Source: Thermoleophilia bacterium (GTDB lineage Bacteria; Actinomycetota; Thermoleophilia; Gaiellales; Gaiellaceae). Taken from it: a stretch of DNA of 8,425 nt. The stretch is taken from the NCBI GenBank assembly GCA_013362295.1, contig JABFWJ010000336.1:1-8425 (forward strand), given 5' to 3'. The notes beneath the pieces are model-generated. The model was not told the origin of the DNA. It made no database searches and saw only the letters and a list, made by a program, of their open reading frames with translations. Both the position numbers and the translations under genes were made by a program. Each line of letters opens with the position of its first letter. Within the stretch, counting starts at the first letter, position 1. Shown piece by piece: positions 1 to 6,163 of this stretch.

Positions 1-1179
1 GATCCTCCCGAGCCCGGCGGCGCCGGGGAGCGGGCGGGGCCGCCGGTCGAGGTTGCGCATGCCCAGCTGCTCGAGCGCGTCGAGCGCGATCCGCCGGTAG
101 GTCGTGAGCTTGCCGCCGGCGACGCTCAGCATCCCGGCGGGACCTCGCGTGAAGACGGTCTCCCGGCGGGCGCTCGCGGTCGCACCCGGGCCGCCCGGCA
201 GCACGCGGAGGCCGCAGAACGACGCCCGCACCTCGCCGAGGTCGCGGACTGCGACGGCCGCCTCCTCCAGGATCGTGCGGACGTCGCCGTCGGTGACGGC
301 GGCGTCCTCCGGCTCGCCCTCGTGCAGCGTGTCGGTCGTGCCGAGCAGCAGCTTGCCCTCCCACGGGATCGCGAAGCTGACGCGCACCTTGTCGTGCGGG
401 ATCGTGACCGCGGCGTTCCACTCCTCGCCGCCGTCGGTGATCACGTGCACGCCCTTGCTGAGGCGGATCGATGCCGCCGCCGTCGGGTCCTCGAGCCGGC
501 GAACCCGGTCGACCCACGGCCCCGTCGCGTTGACGATCGAGCCGGCGGTGACCCTGACGGTGTCGCCGTCGACCGCGACGTCCGCGCCGTCCGGGCGGAT
601 TGCGACCACCTCGGCGTAGTTGACGACGGCGGCGCCCCGATCCGCCGCGGCGCGGATGTTCGCCAGCGTCAGCCGTCCGTCGTTCGTCCACGCGTCCGCG
701 TAGAGCGCGGAGGAATGAAGCCCGTCCGTCTGCAGCTGCGGCACCAGCCGGAGCGCGCGCGCCTCGCTCACGCGGCCGTTCAGCCTCGCGCGCGCGAGCG
801 CCGAGTACAGCAGCACACCGGTGCGCACGAACCACGGCCGGTGTGGGCCGTCGTCGTAGAGCGGGAAGAGAAACGGAAGGCGGTGCACGAGGTGCGGCGC
901 GACGGCGCTCATCAGGACGCGGCGCTCGCGATGCGCTTCGCGGACGAGGCGCATGTCGCCCATCTGCAGGTAGCGGAGCCCGCCGTGGATCAGCTTCGAC
1001 GACGCCGACGACGTCGCCGACGCGAAATCACCTCGCTCGACGAGCGCGACCGAAAGGCCGTGCGCGGTCGCCGCCTCCGCGATGCCGGCGCCGATGATCC
1101 CGCCGCCGATGACGAGCAGGTCGAAGCGCTGCGAGCCCAGCCGGTCGAGAGCTACGCGGTCCAGAGCGGGTTCGTCCAC
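1..1179 (-). CDS. glpD: Aerobic-type glycerol-3-phosphate dehydrogenase, FAD-dependent (C-terminus off the window)
   Basis: Oxidises sn-glycerol 3-phosphate to dihydroxyacetone phosphate at the membrane and passes electrons to the quinone pool. The 393 visible residues follow GlpD throughout. There is an N-terminal Rossmann motif VIGGGIIGAG (about 23-32) with Glu48 placed to bind the FAD ribose, then the block ATSSASSKLIHGGLRYL (55-71), which as I recall it matches E. coli GlpD. NATGPW (217-222), LLGTTDT (278-284), a SFCGLRVL segment (320-327) and AGGKLTTYRR (354-363) follow in family order. The C-terminal cap, roughly 110-170 residues in this family, lies beyond position 1. The chosen start is the GTG at 1177-1179, with an AAGGGA Shine-Dalgarno at 1188-1193 (8-nt spacing). 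It lies inside the end of the PHP gene (28-bp overlap), so the two are probably co-transcribed and translationally coupled. No frameshift is seen. Family identity is secure; the start is likely. Confidence 0.96.
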   Translation of the reverse strand, partial: MDEPALDRVALDRLGSQRFDLLVIGGGIIGAGIAEAATAHGLSVALVERGDFASATSSASSKLIHGGLRYLQMGDMRLVREAHRERRVLMSAVAPHLVHRLPFLFPLYDDGPHRPWFVRTGVLLYSALARARLNGRVSEARALRLVPQLQTDGLHSSALYADAWTNDGRLTLANIRAAADRGAAVVNYAEVVAIRPDGADVAVDGDTVRVTAGSIVNATGPWVDRVRRLEDPTAAASIRLSKGVHVITDGGEEWNAAVTIPHDKVRVSFAIPWEGKLLLGTTDTLHEGEPEDAAVTDGDVRTILEEAAVAVRDLGEVRASFCGLRVLPGGPGATASARRETVFTRGPAGMLSVAGGKLTTYRRIALDALEQLGMRNLDRRPRPLPGAAGLGRI

Positions 1180-2069
1180 GCCTTCGTTCCCTTGTCGTCG
1201 GCGACTTCCACCCGCCCGTACGGCGCTTTGAACGGACGCGACAGGCGTACGGACGTGATCAGGCCGCGATCGTCCCGCTCCAGGATCTCGGAGTGGCCCG
1301 CGTACCCCAGCCGCCCGGCGTTGGCGCGGGCGCCGTGGCACCGTCCGGAATACAGGGTCACGGACGCGGCCGGGCTGCAGTGGACGAGGACGTCGCCGTC
1401 GCTCACGGCGACGCTGCGAATCTCCGGCCCCGTCGACCCGTAGAACATGCCGGTCCGCAACGCCTCGAGCACGGCCTCCTGCGTCTTCTCGTGCGCGCGC
1501 ACCCACGTCCAGGCAAAGCCGCTGTCGAAGCCGGGGCGGTGCGAGTCGTCGGTCGCCAGCGCATAGACGGTCCGGCCGTGCTCGAGCGCCTCGTCCCAGT
1601 GGATCGAGGCGTCGCCTCGTCCCACTTCGAGCTCGCACGCCGTATTCCAGACCTCGACCCCGACGAGCCCCGGGCAGTTCCACCACTGCTCGGTGCGGAG
1701 GCCGCTCCAGTAGGTGTGCGCGAGGTAGGGGACGCCCCCGTTCTCGGCGACCCAGGCGACCACCTGCTCGAGCGGCGCGAACTCGTTCTCCGGCAGCACG
1801 GGGTCGACGGCCAGCCCGAGGGCGACGACGTGCGCGTCGTGCTCGCGCGTCGGCGCGATCGCATTCAGCTCCGCCGACGGGATCACGAGGATCCTCTTCG
1901 TCGACGGCTCGGCCGTGCGCACCCAGTGATCCGTGATCGCAAGGACGTCGTACCCCGCCGACTCGTAATGCCGGACGAGGTGCCGAGGCGGGAGATCACC
2001 GTCGGAGTTCGTCGTGTGCGCGTGGAGCGCGCACCGCAACCACACGCCATCCCCGTCGAAAGGGCTCAC
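1152..2069 (-). CDS. PHP-superfamily metal-dependent hydrolase (CehA/McbA-like)
   Basis: A 305-residue cytosolic-looking protein with no signal peptide or membrane segment. The PHP metal-binding motifs appear in order: LHAHTTNSDG (15-24), AITDH (44-48), a Glu67/His80 pair (SAELNA and HVVALG), LAHTYW (116-121) and ATDDSH (172-177). About 120 residues follow, starting with FYGSTGP and ending with AWTNPLWTA. This is the C-terminal beta-rich part typical of CehA/McbA-type PHP proteins. PHP enzymes use a multinuclear metal site to cleave phosphoesters, and some CehA relatives cleave carbamate esters; the substrate here cannot be read off. The start is the GTG at 2067-2069: an in-frame TAG lies 9 nt upstream and AGGGTGA sits at 2074-2080. 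A GTG at codon 9 is possible but has no such site. It is the first gene after the divergent intergenic region and runs into glpD, so a role in organophosphate or glycerol-phosphate metabolism is plausible but inferred. Confidence 0.9.
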   Translation of the reverse strand: MSPFDGDGVWLRCALHAHTTNSDGDLPPRHLVRHYESAGYDVLAITDHWVRTAEPSTKRILVIPSAELNAIAPTREHDAHVVALGLAVDPVLPENEFAPLEQVVAWVAENGGVPYLAHTYWSGLRTEQWWNCPGLVGVEVWNTACELEVGRGDASIHWDEALEHGRTVYALATDDSHRPGFDSGFAWTWVRAHEKTQEAVLEALRTGMFYGSTGPEIRSVAVSDGDVLVHCSPAASVTLYSGRCHGARANAGRLGYAGHSEILERDDRGLITSVRLSRPFKAPYGRVEVADDKGTKAWTNPLWTA

Positions 2070-2131
2070 GCGATCACCCTACTTCGTTCCCAGATGGTCA
2101 CCACCGCGACCGCTTGAAATGGGGGAGCCTG

Positions 2132-2157
2132 CCGTGATCCACTAGAGGAACTCACGG
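2132..2157. promoter_or_regulatory. Inverted repeat, possible operator or 5'-UTR hairpin
   Basis: CCGTGA (2132-2137) and TCACGG (2152-2157) are perfect inverted copies separated by 14 nt. Their centres are 20 bp apart, about two helical turns, as expected for a dimeric repressor site. The right arm ends 3 nt before the Shine-Dalgarno of the binding-protein gene, so in mRNA it could instead form a stem just upstream of the ribosome site. A 6-bp arm can occur by chance in GC-rich DNA, so support is modest. Confidence 0.3.
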
Positions 2158-2160
2158 ACC

Positions 2161-2167
2161 GGGAGGA
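2161..2167 (+). promoter_or_regulatory. Ribosome binding site of the binding-protein gene
   Basis: GGGAGGA lies 4 nt before the ATG at 2172 and supports that start over the internal ATG at codon 20, whose GAGG is only 2 nt away. The octamer GGAGGATT (2162-2169) recurs 12 nt downstream, just inside the gene (2174-2181), so two good anti-SD matches flank the start codon. Confidence 0.7.
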
Positions 2168-2171
2168 TTGC

Positions 2172-3359
2172 ATGGAGGATTACGAGGCCCAAGAGGTCGA
2201 GTTCTGGGCCAAACTCGAAGAAGAGGGCATGAGCCGCTCGTCGATGCTGCGGCGGAGCGCCGCGGCGGCGTTCGGGCTGACGATCATGGGCAGCGCGAGC
2301 ACCGCCTTCGGCATGAGCCGCGCCGCTCTGGCGACCCCGCCGACGAAGGGCTCGAAGGCAGGCATGGCCGCGCTGATCAAGGCGGCGAAGAAGGAAGGCC
2401 ACCTGAACACGATCGCGCTGCCCCCCGACTGGGCGAACTACGGCGAGCAGATCTCGACCTTCCAGAAGAAATACGGCATCGGGATCACGAACGACAACCC
2501 GAACGGCAGCTCGGCAGAGGAGAACCAGGCGATCCGGTCGCTGAAGGGCGACTCGCGCGCGCCCGACGCCGTCGACGTCGGCGTCGCGTTCGCGATCTCG
2601 GGCGCCAACGAGGGCCTGTACGCGAAGTACTTCCCCTCCACGTACAAGACGATCCCGCGCGCGATGAAAGACGGCCGTGGCTTCTGGATGGGCGACTACT
2701 GGGGTGCGATCTCGATCGGCTACAACCGGAACCTCGTCAGCAACCCACCGAAGACGTGGAAGGACCTGCTCAAGCCGGAGTACAAGGGCAAGGTCGCCCT
2801 GAACGGCAGCCCGCTCTCGTCGAACTCGGCGGTCTCGGGCGTGATCGCGGCGTCGCTCGCCAACGGCGGCTCGCTGAACAACGTCGGCCCCGGCATCGAC
2901 TTCTTCGCCCAGATGAAGAAGTCGGGCAACTTCATCCCCGTCGGCACGACCCCGCAGACGGTCGCGTCCGGCCAGACGCCGATCTCGATCGACTGGGACT
3001 ACAACAACCTCGCCTACATCAAGGAGTTCCCGGCGGCCCGGTGGGCGGTCACGATCCCGGCCGACGGCGTGTACGGCGGGTACTACGCACAGGGGGTCAA
3101 CGCGACCGCGCCGCATCCGTTCGCGGCGCGGCTCTGGGAGGAGTTCCTCTACTCCGACCAGGGTCAGATCCTCTTCCTGAAGGGCTTCGCGCATCCGGCC
3201 CGGTTCAACGACCTGGCCCAGCGCAAGGTCCTGCCGAAGTCGCTGCTGAGCGCGCTCCCGGCGCCCTCGCTCTACGTGAAGGCGAAGTTCGCGAGCATCG
3301 GACAGCAGACGAAGGCGAAGGCCCAGATCGCCAGCGAGTGGCCGTCGAAGGTCGGCTAG
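2172..3359 (+). CDS. Extracellular solute-binding protein of a Pot/Fbp-type ABC importer
   Basis: A 395-residue ligand-binding component that would capture the substrate outside the cell and deliver it to the permease pair encoded next. The N-terminus has an acidic stretch of 19 residues, then a signal-like segment with Arg27-Arg28 followed by a moderately hydrophobic Ala/Gly-rich run (29-47) and a possible cleavage region near Ala52-Ala54. This resembles a weak twin-arginine signal. I see no cysteine anywhere, so it is not a lipoprotein. The mature part reads like the family 1 / AfuA-PotD-like fold: KKEGHLNTIALP near 73-84, GSSAEENQAI near 111-120, ISIGYNRN and NPPKTWKDLLKPEYKGKVAL in the first lobe, then PISIDWDYNN and a C-terminal helix-rich part. 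Ligands known in this broad group include polyamines, ferric iron and 2-aminoethylphosphonate; which applies here cannot be told. It is first in the importer unit and followed by a hairpin, the usual arrangement for producing more binding protein than permease. Confidence 0.9.
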   Translation: MEDYEAQEVEFWAKLEEEGMSRSSMLRRSAAAAFGLTIMGSASTAFGMSRAALATPPTKGSKAGMAALIKAAKKEGHLNTIALPPDWANYGEQISTFQKKYGIGITNDNPNGSSAEENQAIRSLKGDSRAPDAVDVGVAFAISGANEGLYAKYFPSTYKTIPRAMKDGRGFWMGDYWGAISIGYNRNLVSNPPKTWKDLLKPEYKGKVALNGSPLSSNSAVSGVIAASLANGGSLNNVGPGIDFFAQMKKSGNFIPVGTTPQTVASGQTPISIDWDYNNLAYIKEFPAARWAVTIPADGVYGGYYAQGVNATAPHPFAARLWEEFLYSDQGQILFLKGFAHPARFNDLAQRKVLPKSLLSALPAPSLYVKAKFASIGQQTKAKAQIASEWPSKVG

Positions 3360-3446
3360 GCGATCGCGGCTGAGGCCGTATCCGAACGCCTCCGGCCGGA
3401 CACGACGTCCGGCCGGAGGCGCTTCACGTGGGCGTGGGTCGCGACC
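3360..3446 (+). other. Junction between binding protein and permease; probable in-frame N-terminal extension of the permease
   Basis: These 87 bases lie in the same frame as both the binding protein, which ends with TAG at 3357-3359, and the permease. They contain no stop and no ATG, GTG, TTG or CTG in that frame. Read as codons, G/C occupies 26 of 29 third positions against 18 of 29 first and 21 of 29 second, a coding-like pattern for this genome. The encoded peptide is polar, becomes Arg-rich (GRRRF) and runs into WAWVATV, which would give the first permease membrane helix a proper positive cytoplasmic lead. ATC at 3363, one codon after the stop codon, is the only near-cognate start I would consider; GAAGG at 3347-3351 is 11 nt before it. 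This is inference. Confidence 0.45.
3387..3421 (+). terminator. Perfect 15-bp-stem hairpin after the binding-protein gene, no T-tract
   Basis: The left arm CGCCTCCGGCCGGAC (3387-3401) and right arm GTCCGGCCGGAGGCG (3407-3421) are exact reverse complements around the 5-nt loop ACGAC. The stem is about 87% G+C and would be very stable. No run of T follows, so it is not a standard intrinsic terminator. Hairpins at this position in importer operons, such as between malE and malF, usually protect the upstream message from 3' exonucleases or cause partial termination, raising binding-protein yield over permease. It lies 27 nt after the binding-protein stop codon and 25 nt before the first GTG of the permease frame. 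Confidence 0.6.
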
Positions 3447-4259
3447 GTGCCGTTCTTCGCGTACACGGTCGCATTCCTCTTCCTCCCGGCAGGGGCGATC
3501 CTCGTCGGCGCGTTCGAGGGCAAGACGTCCGGCTGGACGCTGTCGAACGTCCGCCTCCTCTTCCACCACCCGTACATCGACGCGTACAAGACGAGTATCG
3601 AGATCAGCCTCGTCACGGCGCTCGTTGGCGGAGTCGCCGGGCTCTTCATCGCGTACGCCGCGCTGCGTGACGGGACGCCGGGATGGGTGCGCTCGGTGTT
3701 CACGACCTTCTCCGGGGTCGCCGCCAACTTCGGCGGCATCCCACTCGCGTTCGCGTTCATCGCGACCGCCGGCCCGCTCGGCATCGTCACGGTGTTCCTC
3801 CGCAACCACGGCTTCGACCCGAGCGCGCACGGGTTCAACCTGTTCTCGAAGACGGGCGTCGAGCTCGCGTACCTCTACTTCCAGCTGCCGCTGATGATCC
3901 TCGTCATCTCGCCCGCGATCGACGGCCTGCGCCGCGAGTGGCGCGAGGCGGCCGCGAACCTCGGGGCGAAGCAGTGGCAGTTCTGGTGGCACGTCGGCCT
4001 GCCGGTGCTGATGCCGTCGATCCTCGGCGCGACCATTCTGCTCTTCGGCAACGCCTTCGCGGCGTACGCGACGGCCTACAGCCTGACCTCCGGGACAGTG
4101 AACATCGTCCCGATCCTGATCGGCGCGTACTACAGCGGCAACGTGCTCGACAACCCGCACCTCGCGCAGGCGATGGCGTTCGGAATGTTCGTCGTGCTCG
4201 CGGTGATGATGGTGCTGTACGTCCCGTTGCAGCGCCGCGCGGCGAGGTGGGCGAAGTGA
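3447..4259 (+). CDS. ABC importer permease, first subunit (PotB/FbpB-like)
   Basis: An integral membrane subunit of the type I importer family, 270 residues from the first possible GTG. It has about six hydrophobic segments, beginning directly with PFFAYTVAFLFLPAGAI. The diagnostic EAA cytoplasmic loop is present: EAAANLG at 167-173, then HVGLPVLMPS, which contacts the ATPase. The protein ends with a basic tail (QRRAARWAK). The start is doubtful. GTG 3447 has only a weak upstream purine stretch and leaves the first helix with no cytoplasmic lead, while the 29 codons before it look coding and would add an Arg-rich N-terminus. The true start may therefore be a non-standard codon near 3363. It overlaps the next permease gene by 4 bp (GTGA), so the two subunits are probably made in equal amounts. 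Confidence 0.9.
   Translation: MPFFAYTVAFLFLPAGAILVGAFEGKTSGWTLSNVRLLFHHPYIDAYKTSIEISLVTALVGGVAGLFIAYAALRDGTPGWVRSVFTTFSGVAANFGGIPLAFAFIATAGPLGIVTVFLRNHGFDPSAHGFNLFSKTGVELAYLYFQLPLMILVISPAIDGLRREWREAAANLGAKQWQFWWHVGLPVLMPSILGATILLFGNAFAAYATAYSLTSGTVNIVPILIGAYYSGNVLDNPHLAQAMAFGMFVVLAVMMVLYVPLQRRAARWAK
4244..4247 (+). promoter_or_regulatory. Ribosome binding site of the second permease
   Basis: GAGG lies 8 nt before the GTG at 4256, inside the end of the first permease gene. It favours this GTG over the ATG at 4271, which is preceded only by a GC-rich stretch with no purine-rich match. Confidence 0.5.
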
Positions 4260-5056
4260 GGCGCCCGCGCATGTCGCTGTCGGCGGTGGTCTGGCTGGTG
4301 CTCGGGGCCGCGTACTTCGTCATCCCACTGGTCGCCACGTTCCTGTTCAGCCTCAAGAGCAACCAGACGGGGAAGTGCTGCACCGCGGCCAACTACGGCT
4401 GGGTGATCCACAACGGCGGCTTCTGGCACTCGGTCAAGATCTCGTTCCTGCTCGCGCTCGAGACGATCGTGATCAGCCTGCTGATCTTCGTGCCGACGAT
4501 CTACTGGGTGCACCTGAAACTGCCGCGGCTGCGGCCGGTGATCGCGTTCCTCGCGCTGATCCCGTTCGTGGTGCCGCCGATCGTGATGGTCGTCGGCCTG
4601 CTCCAGGTCTTCAAGTCGTCGCCGCACTGGTTCTACGCGCAGCCGTGGGGATTCCTCTCGGCGGCCTACGTGATCCTCGCGTTCCCGTACATGTTCTTCT
4701 CGCTCGATGCGGGCTTCCGCGCGATCGACGTGCACACCCTCACCGAGGCGTCGCAGAGCCTCGGTGCGCGCTGGACGACGACGCTCGTCAAGGTGATCCT
4801 CCCGAACATCCGCTCGGCGGCCCTCGCCGCGTCCTTCCTCACACTCGCAATCGTAATGGGCGAGTTCACGATCGCGAACCTCTCGGCGTTCCACACGTTC
4901 CCGATCTTCATCCAGCTCGTGAACGAGACGCAGGGCTTCCCGGCGGCCGCGCTCACGCTTCTGAGCTTCGGCATCACCTGGGCGGCGATGCTCGCGCTGC
5001 TCGTCGTCGGACGCAAACGAGGCGCCCGCAGCGCCGTGGTCGCAGGAGCGCGGTAG
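4256..5056 (+). CDS. ABC importer permease, second subunit (PotC/FbpB-like)
   Basis: Partner of the preceding permease, 266 residues from the GTG at 4256 (261 from the ATG at 4271). There are about six membrane segments: AVVWLVLGAAYFVIPLVATF, ISFLLALETIVISLLIFV, VIAFLALIPFVVPPIVMVV, FLSAAYVILAFPYMFFSL, SAALAASFLTLAIVMGEF and LLSFGITWAAMLALLVV. The EAA-type loop reads EASQSLG (164-170) followed by VILPNIRSA, with Ser for the third position of the usual EAA. The first external loop contains a Cys-Cys pair (GKCCTAA), unusual because I see no cysteine in the binding protein or the first permease. The GTG start overlaps the upstream stop (GTGA), and the stop codon abuts the ATPase start with no gap. 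This is clearly the second half of a heterodimeric channel. Confidence 0.93.
   Translation: MRRPRMSLSAVVWLVLGAAYFVIPLVATFLFSLKSNQTGKCCTAANYGWVIHNGGFWHSVKISFLLALETIVISLLIFVPTIYWVHLKLPRLRPVIAFLALIPFVVPPIVMVVGLLQVFKSSPHWFYAQPWGFLSAAYVILAFPYMFFSLDAGFRAIDVHTLTEASQSLGARWTTTLVKVILPNIRSAALAASFLTLAIVMGEFTIANLSAFHTFPIFIQLVNETQGFPAAALTLLSFGITWAAMLALLVVGRKRGARSAVVAGAR
5044..5048 (+). promoter_or_regulatory. Ribosome binding site that sets the TTG start of the ATPase
   Basis: AGGAG lies 8 nt before the TTG at 5057. No ATG or GTG exists close to the conserved N-terminus (AYLELQELHRDFG), so this site and the tight abutment to the permease stop codon identify TTG as the start. Confidence 0.7.
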
Positions 5057-6163
5057 TTGGCCTACCTCGAGCTCCAGGAGCTGCACCGCGACTTCGGCAC
5101 CGTCAAGGCTCTGAACGGGATCGACATCGCGCTCGGCGAGGGCGAGTTCCTCTCGCTGCTCGGGCCGTCGGGCTGCGGCAAGACGACTGCGCTGCGGCTC
5201 GTCGCCGGCTTCGACCGGCCCGACCAGGGCCGCATCGTCGTCGACGGCAAGGACGTGACCCGCGTGTCGCCCAACCGGCGCGACATGGGGATGGTCTTCC
5301 AGGCGTACTCGCTGTTCCCGAACATGACCGCGCGGCAGAACGTCGAGTTCGGGTTGAAGATCCGCGGCCGCGACAAAGCGGAGCGGCGGAAGCGCGTGGA
5401 CGACCTGCTGGAGCTCGTCGGGCTCACACACGCGGCCGACCGCTATCCGCACCAGCTCTCAGGAGGGATGCAACAGCGCGTCGCGCTCGCGCGCGCTCTC
5501 GCGATCGAGCCGCGGGTGCTGCTGCTCGACGAGCCGCTCTCGGCGCTCGACGCGAAGGTGCGCGTCCAGCTGCGCGAAGAGATCAGGCGCATCCAGCTCG
5601 AGCTCGGGATCACGACGCTCTACGTCACGCACGACCAGGAGGAGGCGCTCGCGATCTCGGATCATGTCGCGGTCATGTACGGCGGCGTGATCGAGCAGAT
5701 GGGAACGCCCGCCGAGATGTACACGGCGCCCGCAACCCCGTTCGTGGCGGAGTTCATCGGCACGATGAACCGGCTCGAGGCGATCGTGCTCGACGGGGTC
5801 GAGGGAGACGTCGAGCACTCGGGCCTGCGCCTGCGGGTCGACGCGGCGCGGGGCCGCCGGAACGGCGAGCGCGTCCTCGTCCTGATCCGTCCCGAGTCGC
5901 TCGAGCTGGAGGCGGCGACGAACGGCGCGGCTCCGAACTCGTTCACCGGCGAGGTGCTGACGCAGACGTTCCTGGGCCCGGTGACCCGGCTCAAGGTGAG
6001 CGGGAGCGGCACGAACCTGATCGCCGACCTCTCGACCGCGCGGGCGGCGGCGCTGCCCGTCGGCGCGCGCGTCGTCGCGAAGATCCCGTCCGAGGGCGCG
6101 AAGCTGATCAGCCTGCCGGACGACGGCCCAGGGCTGCCAGTGCTCGATCCGGACGATCAGTGA
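5057..6163 (+). CDS. ABC importer ATP-binding protein (PotA/FbpC-like)
   Basis: Energises the importer by ATP hydrolysis at the inner face of the membrane; 368 residues, normal for PotA-type subunits. All nucleotide-binding elements are intact: Phe13 as A-loop aromatic, Walker A GPSGCGKTT (36-44), Q-loop VFQAYSLFP with Gln82, signature LSGGMQQR (134-141), Walker B LLLLDEP ending at Glu159-Pro160, D-loop SALD (162-165) and switch His192 in YVTHDQEEA. From about residue 230 a TOBE-type regulatory domain follows, including VLVLIRPESLEL and a FTGEVLTQTFLGP strand pair typical of Pot/Mal-type ATPases. The start is TTG directly after the permease stop codon, supported by AGGAG 8 nt upstream. The last 56 bp overlap the GDPD gene on the other strand, so no terminator can lie between them. 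The family assignment is certain; the substrate is not indicated. Confidence 0.97.
   Translation: MAYLELQELHRDFGTVKALNGIDIALGEGEFLSLLGPSGCGKTTALRLVAGFDRPDQGRIVVDGKDVTRVSPNRRDMGMVFQAYSLFPNMTARQNVEFGLKIRGRDKAERRKRVDDLLELVGLTHAADRYPHQLSGGMQQRVALARALAIEPRVLLLDEPLSALDAKVRVQLREEIRRIQLELGITTLYVTHDQEEALAISDHVAVMYGGVIEQMGTPAEMYTAPATPFVAEFIGTMNRLEAIVLDGVEGDVEHSGLRLRVDAARGRRNGERVLVLIRPESLELEAATNGAAPNSFTGEVLTQTFLGPVTRLKVSGSGTNLIADLSTARAAALPVGARVVAKIPSEGAKLISLPDDGPGLPVLDPDDQ

Larger units (their letters stand above)
2070..2171. promoter_or_regulatory. Divergent intergenic region between the PHP-glpD unit and the ABC importer
   Basis: This 102-bp gap is the only stretch from which both the leftward PHP-glpD unit and the rightward importer genes can be expressed. 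On the plus strand TTGAAA (2114-2119) resembles a -35 box, and TCCACT (2138-2143) lies 18 nt further on as a poor -10 (3 of 6 consensus bases). I see no convincing -35/-10 pair for the leftward direction. A short palindrome TGGTCACCA and the inverted repeat at 2132-2157 are the only symmetric elements. The shared region means one regulator could control both units, but no regulator gene is in the window. Confidence 0.4.

Noticed and set aside
998..1024. GAC/GCC-rich trinucleotide-like stretch resembling a simple repeat
   Set aside because: On the minus strand it encodes the conserved Ser/Ala/Thr block ATSSASSKL of GlpD, so it is ordinary coding sequence.
322..1443. Plus-strand open frame of 373 codons over glpD
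   Set aside because: Arg-rich shadow; the minus strand encodes an uninterrupted GlpD here.
2074..2096. Leftward promoter GTGACC / GGTGAT with 17-nt spacing
   Set aside because: The supposed -10 overlaps the Shine-Dalgarno of the PHP gene, so it would place the transcript start at or past the start codon; the match is also poor.
3387..3440. Classical intrinsic terminator after the binding protein
   Set aside because: The hairpin is strong but the following bases (CTTCACGTGGGC) contain no T-run, so simple intrinsic termination is unlikely.
2142..4160. Long open frame on the minus strand (672 codons) opposite the binding protein and first permease
   Set aside because: Arg/Asp/Glu/Val-rich composition without any recognisable motif. 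It lies antisense to two well-supported genes and is typical of shadow frames in G+C-rich DNA.
3683..4255. Upstream open extension of the second permease frame
   Set aside because: Arg/Pro-rich and antithetical to a membrane protein; the GTG at 4256 with GAGG upstream is a proper start.
4130..5452. Long open frame on the minus strand (440 codons) opposite the second permease and ATPase
   Set aside because: Low-complexity Arg/Glu-rich translation antisense to genes with intact EAA and Walker motifs.
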